Positions 13,318 through 19,352 of a DNA stretch of 19,352 nucleotides are shown one piece after another. The number at the start of each line of letters is the position of its first letter. Positions within the stretch are counted from its first letter, which is position 1. The position numbers were made by a program, and so were the translations under genes. Origin of the DNA: an uncultured Bacteroidota bacterium (lineage in GTDB: Bacteria; Bacteroidota; Bacteroidia; Bacteroidales; P3); assembly GCA_900545215.1 (NCBI GenBank), contig UQXW01000043.1:1-19352 (forward strand). The letters are read 5' to 3'. The notes beneath the pieces are model-generated. The model ran no database searches. It was given only the letters and a program-made list of their open reading frames with translations, and was not told where the DNA came from.

Positions 13318-14196
13318 TTATCTTGCTTTCGTGTTTGGTTTTGTGTGTTTTACAATTGTTTTTCCGGTTCTTATGAAGAAGATAAGCAGGATTATGGTGC
13401 TTGAAATGACTGATAAGGTGGTGTGGTTACTTGTGTTTTCGAGCCATGAAACGGGGTTTTGACTTCCGAAAATTTCGGAATGGGATAGGCAAACTAAAAA
13501 ATTATTTATGAAATGGCTCAAAATGCAGTACCATATTCCGCCTTTTCCGCTTAGGAACTGCCAACAGAGGATCATGGATAGCAGGAAGCGGGGTGCGAAG
13601 GCGAAGGGTTCGAAGTGGATTAAGGAGAAAATGAGGGAGCAAAGCACCGATCCGGTAATGGGATTCTTCAACCACTGTGAACAAATCCTTAAAAATATGC
13701 CGCGAAACCATAATTCCTCGCAGAAAGCCGGCACTATGGCCATGGCAATCGTTCTTCCGATAAGTCCGATGGCTGTTTCGGATCTTAACAGCCTCATTGC
13801 GTGGTTTTCGTTTGCTGTTTGCAGTTCTCGAAACGCCGTGTCCCATTCGAAATGCCATGTGTTGTTCCATTCGTTCAGCCATTCTACGCAGGGTATGGCT
13901 GCTATCGGTAGGGCGATTGCCCATATCAGGTGCTCTTTTTTTGCTTTTTCTATGTGGAAAATTTCATAATCGCTGCTCGAAAGCAGGGTTTTGCTTGCCA
14001 AATATGCCGAACCGAAGACGCTAATCGTCCCAATGGCTTGTAAAACAACCATTCCGGAGGTGGATGTTGCCCATTGCGGGGCGGAAATTGTTGCTATGCT
14101 CATCACTAACGCCGAAAGGGAGAAGCAAATCATCAGTATCGCACAGGAAAGCAGTACTTTAACAAGCGGTGAGAGGCTTTCTGAGAGGAATTTCAT
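13318..14196 (-). CDS. CPBP-family intramembrane metalloprotease
   Basis: A 292-residue multi-pass membrane protein of the Rce1/CPBP family. Motif 1 is EELWFRG (Glu160, Glu161, Arg165), motif 2 FSLIHFEPF (His194), motif 3 SHFINN (His228, Asn231/232), all the expected catalytic or metal positions. About seven hydrophobic segments surround them. Substrate unknown; relatives act in bacteriocin immunity or membrane-protein processing, and nothing nearby identifies a target. The final 20 or so codons run into the G/T-rich repeat region and the protein ends in a basic tail KTIVKHTKPNTKAR, which may have been picked up from the repeat. A -7 box sits 35 nt before the ATG. Start at 14196 gives a normal first transmembrane segment. 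Confidence 0.88.
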   Translation of the reverse strand: MKFLSESLSPLVKVLLSCAILMICFSLSALVMSIATISAPQWATSTSGMVVLQAIGTISVFGSAYLASKTLLSSSDYEIFHIEKAKKEHLIWAIALPIAAIPCVEWLNEWNNTWHFEWDTAFRELQTANENHAMRLLRSETAIGLIGRTIAMAIVPAFCEELWFRGIFLRICSQWLKNPITGSVLCSLIFSLIHFEPFAFAPRFLLSMILCWQFLSGKGGIWYCILSHFINNFLVCLSHSEIFGSQNPVSWLENTSNHTTLSVISSTIILLIFFIRTGKTIVKHTKPNTKAR

Positions 14197-14230
14197 CGTA
14201 ATTGTGTATTAAAATTGCTGTTTTGTGTTG

Positions 14231-14238
14231 CAAAGGTA
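14231..14238 (-). promoter_or_regulatory. Candidate -7 element of the CPBP gene
   Basis: TACCTTTG on the minus strand matches TAnnTTTG, 35 nt before the CPBP ATG. No TTTG is found at the proper distance upstream, so this promoter is only half supported. Confidence 0.4.
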
Positions 14239-14280
14239 GTGATTTTCGCATGGATAAAGGGCCGGTGTGGGTTGTGCTTT

Positions 14281-14301
14281 GCCGTTTTTGGGGTTGATTT
14301 T
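14281..14301. repeat. Solitary 21-bp unit of the minisatellite family
   Basis: GCCGTTTTTGGGGTTGATTTT-like sequence fits the pattern GCCGTTTT, 8 variable bases, ATTTT seen at 12776-12804 and 12916-12936. It stands alone between the CPBP and NERD genes. Confidence 0.45.
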
Positions 14302-14332
14302 CTTTGTGTCGGAATGGGGAGAGGGGGATTTA

Positions 14333-15079
14333 TTACTTATTTATAGTGAATTTGCATTTGGGGTAATTGGAACACCCGTAAAATGAGCCATATTTACCTT
14401 GACGCAAAACAAGATTTCCTCCACATTGAGGGCAAATGCCTTGTTCTATCAAATTATCGGTCTGATATTGTCTTGTTCTTACGTTGTTTATGTGTTGTTT
14501 CAAGGTTTCCTCATTTGCTATTTTACTGTTCGAGCGAATGATTTGAACTATCGTATCTACTGCCTCTTTACTAAGGATAGGTGTTTTGTACTGTTGTATT
14601 GAGCTATTTAAATAGTATAAATTCACAACGATATTATTCCCGAAGTGTGCTTTTATATCTGCGGAGTTATCGAAGACGACAATCGGAATAAATGTAACTG
14701 GATTCAGCAAATGGCGAAGAAAACGCACATGTCCGGCATTTTGTTTGATGGGATTATAAAATTGATATTTGCTGTTGAATATTGTCTGTGTCCAATATTC
14801 AGAGTTTTCGCCGCCTGTTATCCAACCTTTATATCCTTTAGACTCTATGACAAAGACCCCGTACGGAGATGCTATGATGTGATCTATTTGCGTTGAATGC
14901 CCATTGTTCTCAAAGAAGAGATTATTGAGAACTATATACTCATCAGGGAGTTGTGATATTTTATTGCTAACGCATTGTTCAAAGTACTTCCCTTTACTTA
15001 TCGGCTTTATTCTCCTAAGAATTGCCGATGAAATTAAAAATAGGAAGAATAGAAACAATATAATGAGGAAGAGAAGCAT
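14333..15079 (-). CDS. NERD-domain protein with C-terminal topoisomerase-type zinc finger
   Basis: A 248-residue protein with one N-terminal transmembrane helix (residues 2-20), a NERD nuclease-related domain and a C4 zinc finger. NERD signatures: GKYFE (Glu34), STQIDHIIASPYGVFVIESKGYKGWI with Asp66, Glu79 and Lys81 forming the PD-(D/E)xK-like core, then WTQTIFNSKYQFYNPIKQN. The finger CPQCGGNLVLRQGKYGSFYGC (Cys216, Cys219, Cys236, then Cys242) matches those at the C-terminus of topoisomerase I. A DNA-processing or nucleic-acid-binding role at the membrane is inferred; biochemical function of such proteins is not established. It starts 31 bp after the small anchored protein, suggesting co-transcription. 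Confidence 0.88.
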   Translation of the reverse strand: MLLFLIILFLFFLFLISSAILRRIKPISKGKYFEQCVSNKISQLPDEYIVLNNLFFENNGHSTQIDHIIASPYGVFVIESKGYKGWITGGENSEYWTQTIFNSKYQFYNPIKQNAGHVRFLRHLLNPVTFIPIVVFDNSADIKAHFGNNIVVNLYYLNSSIQQYKTPILSKEAVDTIVQIIRSNSKIANEETLKQHINNVRTRQYQTDNLIEQGICPQCGGNLVLRQGKYGSFYGCSNYPKCKFTINK

Positions 15080-15110
15080 CTGCGATTAGTTACAGCCGCT
15101 AAATCAGTCT

Positions 15111-15509
15111 TTATTCATTAACAATATCAATGATTGGAACAGTCTTCTCTATATTGTTTCGTGTCATATATCTATATGTTCCGATTTGTCTTGCACATTT
15201 TCCGGTAGAAACTTCTATTTTTTGATCATCGTAGTATGTAGCGTTTTTATTAGCGAGAAGCATTACTATCATACCGAAACTTTCATTACTTTCTACCGTT
15301 GCTAAGGCATTGCCATCAGGAAGAACTTGCAGAACTTCAAAACTTTTTGCATCAATTTTTTGTTGCGGTTGTTCAAAAATAATCATGTTATCATTTGATG
15401 GATTATCACTGTTACTTTTTGCAACAAATAAAAGAATTACAAAGGTTAGAATGATGCCGGTTACAATACCTCCGATATAGATTAAAACCGATTTTGTACG
15501 TGTATTCAT
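15111..15509 (-). CDS. Small membrane-anchored protein of unknown function
   Basis: A 132-residue protein with a basic start (MNTRTKSVLIYIGG), one transmembrane helix at about residues 8-29, a polar Ser/Asn linker, then a compact domain containing FEVLQVLPDGNALATVES, MIVMLLANKNATYYDDQKI and CARQIGTYRYMTRNNIEKTVPII. The domain looks like an all-beta fold facing the periplasm or cytoplasm. I do not recognise the family. It starts 42 bp after the PorE-like gene and is followed by the NERD gene after 31 bp, so it is the middle of an operon. Confidence 0.7.
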   Translation of the reverse strand: MNTRTKSVLIYIGGIVTGIILTFVILLFVAKSNSDNPSNDNMIIFEQPQQKIDAKSFEVLQVLPDGNALATVESNESFGMIVMLLANKNATYYDDQKIEVSTGKCARQIGTYRYMTRNNIEKTVPIIDIVNE

Positions 15510-15551
15510 TTTTTGAGTTTTTCTATTTCCGTTTCTTTCGTTCTTTGCTTG

Positions 15552-18146
15552 TTATTCAAAGATTATTTCGCCTCTTGCTCTCGAGAAGGTGAATGTTCCG
15601 AAGTCTTTCAAGCCGTTTTTGTTGACAATCATGTTGTATTTCATGCCTTTGCGGACGATTACTTCGTATTTGTCGGCGAAGTACTTGCCGATGTAGGCGT
15701 TTTTGAATGTCAAGACGGCGTTGTCCAAGATGTTTCCTTCGTCGTCGAAGGCTTTATCGCGGTCGCGGAAGTCGTCTTTCGTTATTCTTCCGGTCAAAAG
15801 AAAGTCCATTGCCATGTCCCAATCCAAGACTGCGGCGTCTTTGTAGCGTTCATCGTAGATGCATGGCACCGCTCTGCCGTTCAATATTATGTATATTTGT
15901 GCTTTATTGCCGTCGATCATGGTTACCTTTATGTGGTTGTCGGTATAGACAATGGGTATTTCGGTGTCGGGAGGGGGGATTGTGCCTTTCACCATATCGA
16001 CAATCGGGGCTTTCAATGCGGCGTCTGCCAAGCTGTCGCGTACGGATTGAGGTACGTAGTCCGTCCTTAAAATGCGGAATTCCGTGCGTCTGTTCAGTTG
16101 GTGTGCGGCTTCTTTTTCGTTCTTTGTTTTGAGTTTGGAGATGTATTCGTCAGTCAGTGTTACGCCTTTCGGGAATTTGTATGTTTTGCCGTTCATTTCG
16201 ACTTCGCAATCGGCTTTCAATGTTCTCGGAATTCGGTCTCCGTAGCCTTTGGGTACAAGCCTTTCTCTTTCTATTCCTCTTGCGTAGAGGAAGTCGACGA
16301 CGCTTTCGGCTCTTCTTTGGCTGAGGGTGTCATTGGTTACTCGCAAAAACGGACGGGAATCGGTGTGCGATGCCAATTCTATGACGTAAGTCGGGTTGTT
16401 TACGAGTATTACGAGCAGGTCGGAGAGCGAGTCCTGATATTGATCCTTCAAATCCCATTTTGCAAGATCGTATCTTATCTCGGGTAAAACGACGGGTTCT
16501 TTCGGTATGGGGGTAAGACGGAAATCATGAACGAGGTCTTTGCTCGTGGTAAGTCCTACGGTGTTTTCTTTGCCTTCGGTGTTGAAGTAATCGATTTGGG
16601 AGACTTGGATTTTGTAGTTGATGTTGTATTTGATTTGTTTGTCCGTAAATTCGTATTCTCCTTTCCTGTTGGTTCTTGTTTCCAGTGTGGTGTTGTCATC
16701 GCCTATCAGTTTGACTTTTGCACCTTCGATTGCCTGCATGGATTTGTCGTCTTTCACTTTTCCTTTCAAGGTGAACAACAACGGAGCCCGATAGAAAGAA
16801 TAGATGTCGTCTCCGCCTGTGCCGCCTTCTCTGTTTGAGGAGAAATAACCGCTTTCTTCGGCTGCTATGGTTTCTTCTTCCACATGATTGAAGACGATAC
16901 CTACTTCATCGTACGGGCTGTTTATCGGGTACATGAGATTTTGTGGTTCGCTCCATTCTCCGTCTTTCAATTCGGTGTAAAAGAGGTCGAATCCTCCTAA
17001 GCCCGGCAGACCGTCGGAGGAATAATATAATCTTGTGTCGGAACGAAGTGTCGGAAATTCTTCTTTGCCTTCGGTGTTTATTTGTTCGCCGAGATTGGTT
17101 ACGTTGCCGAATGCTTCGTCTATGGAACTTCTTGTTGCTTTCCAAAGGTCGTAGTCTCCTTCACCGCCCGGGCGGTCAGAGGAGAAATACAGGGTTAATT
17201 CATCGGAACTTATTGCAGGGTGGAAGTAGTTGTATGCAGTGTCTCCCAAGTCTATCATGACGAATGGTGATACGTTTTCGTCTGTTTTGCTGCTTTTGTC
17301 GCTCTTTTGCTGTTTGTTTTGTTTGCCTTTCTTTTCTTCGGGCTTGTTGGTATATATGGCACAACTGAGTTGCTTGTTCTTTTTGATGTTACAACGAGAG
17401 AAATAAACTCTTTGGGTCTTTGCTCCTGTAACCATGACAAGCTCTCCTTCGTTGGCATCTGTATTCACTTGGTCAACAGAAATCAAGTCCGGTTCGGATA
17501 ATTCACGATTGTTTCCTTTTGTCGTTGTATATATATTGGAAAAATATTCGCCTGTCCATACATCTCGTTCTGCTTTTTCTTCACTTGGTCGAGAGGAGGT
17601 GAAAGTAAGTGTGGTTTGTTCGTTTTGTCCGAAATAACGAGGTGCCCATTCGTTCCACTCCGTGTTTACGTTTTTTTCCTCTCTTATTTGATGTCTGGTA
17701 GGATTGTCTATCCATTTTTTCGCTAATGCTATGGATTGCAAACGTCTTTTTGCGAGGGCATCATCAGGAACCAGTTTCAGGTATTCCTTATAATTATACT
17801 CGGCTGCGTCCCATTCGCTGTTGAACTTTTGTATGTCTGCCATATATAGGAATATCTTCGGCTGTTCTGTATAGTATTTTGCCTTTACAAGCCGCTTGTA
17901 GGTTTTTACAGCTGATTTTTTATCATCGATTAAACGATAGCATTCGGCTTGTTGGAACATGATTCTGTCTTTCTCTTGCCTATTTCCTTTTACTTTCGTA
18001 TAGGCTTTTTTGTATAGGTCAATGGCTGTTACATACTGCTTGGATTCGAAAGCTTCGTCTGCAAGCTCTGTCAAACTTCGTTTTTGAGCAAAAGTTGTTG
18101 CACCAACGATTACAAGTAATAGGAAAAGAACTCCTCTCAATCTCAT
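15552..18146 (-). CDS. PorE-like OmpA-family protein (TPR, propeller, CRD, OmpA) with extra C-terminal domain
   Basis: An 864-residue secreted protein from ATG 18146 (signal peptide MRLRGVLFLLLVIVGATTFAQ). Order: TPR helices (about 25-145, e.g. YVTAIDLYKKAYTKV), PD40-like beta propeller (165-455, repeats such as TLYFSSDRPGGEGDYDLW and LYYSSDGLPGLGGFDLFY), a carboxypeptidase-regulatory-like fold (458-510), and an OmpA domain (555-695) with SHTDSR, SQRRAESVVDFL and NRRTEF for peptidoglycan binding. This is the architecture of PorE, which anchors the T9SS to the cell wall. A Lys/Ser-rich insert interrupts the propeller. Residues about 705-864 are additional and resemble a retropepsin-like fold with an altered active-site motif. 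Upstream in-frame ATGs at 18212 and 18191 would precede the signal peptide. Other OmpA paralogues share this layout, so PorE identity is likely but not certain. Confidence 0.8.
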   Translation of the reverse strand: MRLRGVLFLLLVIVGATTFAQKRSLTELADEAFESKQYVTAIDLYKKAYTKVKGNRQEKDRIMFQQAECYRLIDDKKSAVKTYKRLVKAKYYTEQPKIFLYMADIQKFNSEWDAAEYNYKEYLKLVPDDALAKRRLQSIALAKKWIDNPTRHQIREEKNVNTEWNEWAPRYFGQNEQTTLTFTSSRPSEEKAERDVWTGEYFSNIYTTTKGNNRELSEPDLISVDQVNTDANEGELVMVTGAKTQRVYFSRCNIKKNKQLSCAIYTNKPEEKKGKQNKQQKSDKSSKTDENVSPFVMIDLGDTAYNYFHPAISSDELTLYFSSDRPGGEGDYDLWKATRSSIDEAFGNVTNLGEQINTEGKEEFPTLRSDTRLYYSSDGLPGLGGFDLFYTELKDGEWSEPQNLMYPINSPYDEVGIVFNHVEEETIAAEESGYFSSNREGGTGGDDIYSFYRAPLLFTLKGKVKDDKSMQAIEGAKVKLIGDDNTTLETRTNRKGEYEFTDKQIKYNINYKIQVSQIDYFNTEGKENTVGLTTSKDLVHDFRLTPIPKEPVVLPEIRYDLAKWDLKDQYQDSLSDLLVILVNNPTYVIELASHTDSRPFLRVTNDTLSQRRAESVVDFLYARGIERERLVPKGYGDRIPRTLKADCEVEMNGKTYKFPKGVTLTDEYISKLKTKNEKEAAHQLNRRTEFRILRTDYVPQSVRDSLADAALKAPIVDMVKGTIPPPDTEIPIVYTDNHIKVTMIDGNKAQIYIILNGRAVPCIYDERYKDAAVLDWDMAMDFLLTGRITKDDFRDRDKAFDDEGNILDNAVLTFKNAYIGKYFADKYEVIVRKGMKYNMIVNKNGLKDFGTFTFSRARGEIIFE

Positions 18147-18551
18147 ATTGCGTGTATCTAATCTGTTATACTGTTTAATAAATAGGCTCATAGTCAGTTT
18201 TCTGAAAAGCATAAACAGCCTACGAACTCAAAAATTTGACCACAAAGGTACGAATTTTCTTTTTGTTGCATGGATTTTATCGGAGTATTTTTGGAGAGCA
18301 TGCAATAATGTAGGATATGATGATGAGGGATTTTCTCTGTTCTTATTTGGAATAAGAGTGTGTTCTCGCTGGACGATATTGTTGTAAACGGATTGACCCA
18401 AGAATTTGTCTGCAAAAATAATTCAAGTGATTTTCAGTGCTTTGATTTGGAAATGGACTTTTTTTCTTCGATTTATTTTGCCGGTATGGATTTAATTGCT
18501 AATTTTGCACCCTCGTTTGACATGAGACTTAACTAAGAAAGCAAGTAAAAA
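18147..18551. promoter_or_regulatory. Divergent intergenic region between porE-like gene and rplU
   Basis: It carries the minus-strand -7 box TACCTTTG (complement of 18243-18250), about 90 nt before the porE-like start, and the rplU promoter at 18477-18507. Between 18251 and 18476 I see neither a gene nor a clear repeat; short open frames there lack any coding signature. Confidence 0.5.
18477..18507 (+). promoter_or_regulatory. Promoter of the rplU-rpmA operon (TTTG-N19-TAATTTTG)
   Basis: TTTG at 18477-18480, 19 nt, then TAATTTTG at 18500-18507 fits the Bacteroidetes consensus. It lies about 45 nt upstream of the rplU ATG, leaving a short leader with little room for the autoregulatory structures known for other ribosomal operons. 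Confidence 0.65.
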
Positions 18552-18860
18552 ATGTACGCAATAGTAGAAATAGCAGGACAGCAATTCAAGGTAGAAAAAG
18601 AGCAAAAGATATTTGTTCATCGCTTGAAAAATGAAGAAGGAGCGGAAATATCTTTTGACACCGTGATGCTGAAAGATGAAGATGGTAAGATTACCGTCGG
18701 TGCCCCTGTGATTGAGGGAGCAAGCGTGAGTGCCAAAGTTATCAAGCATATCAAAGGCGAAAAAGTATTGGTTTTTCATAAGAAGAGAAGAAAAGGTTAT
18801 CAGAAGATGAATGGTCATCGCCAATACTTGACGCAAATATTGATTACGGATATTAAGTAG
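18552..18860 (+). CDS. rplU: 50S ribosomal protein L21
   Basis: A 102-residue L21 of normal length, starting MYAIVEIAGQQFKVEKEQ. The C-terminal VFHKKRRKGYQKMNGHRQYLT is the conserved 23S rRNA-binding stretch. The protein helps fold domain I and surrounding regions of 23S rRNA in the large subunit. It is followed after 50 bp by rpmA, the arrangement found in nearly all bacteria. Confidence 0.98.
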   Translation: MYAIVEIAGQQFKVEKEQKIFVHRLKNEEGAEISFDTVMLKDEDGKITVGAPVIEGASVSAKVIKHIKGEKVLVFHKKRRKGYQKMNGHRQYLTQILITDIK

Positions 18861-18910
18861 TTTGGTGGTTTTGTACTAAATTGGTAGTAACTCAAATAAG
18901 GGAATAAGAG

Positions 18911-19168
18911 ATGGCTCATAAGAAAGGTGTCGGTAGTTCAAGTAACGGACGTGAATCGGAAAGCAAGCGTTTGGGCGTTAAAATATTTGGCGGTCAAAAG
19001 TGTATTGCAGGAAATATTATTGTAAGACAAAGAGGAACGCTTCATAATCCTGGTGTGAATGTAGGAATGGGAAAAGATCATACTTTGTTTGCATTGGTTG
19101 ATGGAGTGGTGGAATTTAGAAAGAAAAAAGATAACAAGTCGTACGTCTCGGTTAAGACCGAAGCATAG
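18911..19168 (+). CDS. rpmA: 50S ribosomal protein L27
   Basis: An 85-residue L27 starting MAHKKGVGSSSNGRESESKR, with GQKCIAGNIIVRQRG and NPGVNVGMGKDHTLFALVDG. The N-terminus reaches the peptidyl-transferase centre. It has no N-terminal extension of the kind that requires Prp cleavage in Firmicutes. Second gene of the rplU operon; no serS or obg follows within the window. Confidence 0.98.
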   Translation: MAHKKGVGSSSNGRESESKRLGVKIFGGQKCIAGNIIVRQRGTLHNPGVNVGMGKDHTLFALVDGVVEFRKKKDNKSYVSVKTEA

Positions 19169-19190
19169 CTTGTAAAAACACTTAATAAAG

Positions 19191-19213
19191 CCCCTAAGGA
19201 GAGTGTTTAGGGG
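19191..19213 (+). terminator. Hairpin after rpmA
   Basis: CCCCTAA (19191-19197) and TTAGGGG (19207-19213) form a 7-bp stem with a 9-base loop, 22 nt after the rpmA stop. No T-run follows, so it could be a weak terminator or a 3' stabiliser. Confidence 0.5.
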
Positions 19214-19235
19214 TAAAAGTTGGAAAATATTGTAT

Positions 19236-19297
19236 TGTAAGGTTTTAGTAGATAAGCCTTACACATAGAAGTCCTTTAAGATGATAATCGTAAAGGA
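19236..19297 (+). other. Two successive hairpins in the right-hand intergenic region
   Basis: TGTAAGGTTT (19236-19245) pairs with AAGCCTTACA (19254-19263), ten pairs including one G-U. TCCTTTA (19272-19278) pairs with TAAAGGA (19291-19297). They precede the boxA-like motif and may form part of a leader transcript. Confidence 0.45.
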
Positions 19298-19307
19298 AAG
19301 AGGAAAA

Positions 19308-19318
19308 GATCTTTGACA
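19308..19318 (+). promoter_or_regulatory. boxA-like antitermination motif
   Basis: GATCTTTGACA resembles the boxA element (E. coli TGCTCTTTAACA) and the CTTTGACA words often seen just ahead of 16S rRNA genes in Bacteroidetes. The remaining 34 bases are purine-rich, as in rRNA leaders. No rRNA sequence itself is inside the window, so the call rests on resemblance only. Confidence 0.4.
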
Positions 19319-19352
19319 GACTGGACATACAAGAGAGTAAGAGAGAAGAGAG

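Noticed and set aside
16906..17458. Short basic open frames antisense or alternate-frame to the porE-like gene
   Set aside because: They lie wholly within a long gene with clear TPR, propeller and OmpA motifs and have no independent signals.

Overview
This window looks like a chromosomal segment of a Bacteroidales bacterium. A more exact placement, for example near oral Porphyromonas or Tannerella relatives, is only a guess. Three things point there. Several promoters match the phylum-specific pattern TTTG, 19-20 nt, TAnnTTTG. Two genes belong to the Bacteroidetes type IX secretion system (T9SS): a translocon plug protein and a PorE-like OmpA protein. Several genes encode lipoproteins of kinds largely confined to this phylum.

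Layout. Positions 2-1683 (+) hold the 3' end of mnmA and a GT4 glycosyltransferase. Positions 1684-2154 have no gene but hold a 34-bp imperfect palindrome, a textbook Bacteroidetes promoter and a strongly structured putative RNA or leader. Positions 2155-5412 (+) form a lipoprotein island: a small Cys-containing lipoprotein, two tandem paralogous DUF4221-like lipoproteins, and a CxxC thioredoxin-like lipoprotein. Positions 5488-8898 (-) are an M24 aminopeptidase, the T9SS plug and an OmpH/Skp-like protein, ending at a shared hairpin terminator. Positions 9110-10972 (-) are pepD followed after 3 bp by a miniature SPFH/prohibitin-like membrane protein. Positions 10973-13317 are 2.3 kb without a credible gene, filled by a degenerate 21-22-bp periodic minisatellite. 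Positions 13318-18146 (-) are porE-like, a small anchored protein, a NERD/zinc-finger protein and a CPBP protease. Positions 18552-19168 (+) are rplU and rpmA. The window ends in hairpins and a boxA-like motif that may introduce an rRNA operon.

How the genes fit together. Most conserved genes are housekeeping (tRNA thiolation, dipeptide breakdown, ribosomal proteins) or cell-envelope functions. The plug closes the SprA translocon when it is idle, PorE-like proteins tie the T9SS to peptidoglycan, and OmpH/Skp-like proteins chaperone outer-membrane proteins. The lipoprotein island is the most accessory-looking part. Its two paralogues share 412 bp of perfect DNA identity while their middle thirds are divergent.

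Most worth a second look: the 21-22-bp minisatellite with its array of 13-bp palindromes and dispersed relatives; the structured RNA upstream of the lipoprotein island; the mosaic lipoprotein pair; and a PorE-like protein whose C-terminus resembles a retropepsin fold with its catalytic motif altered.
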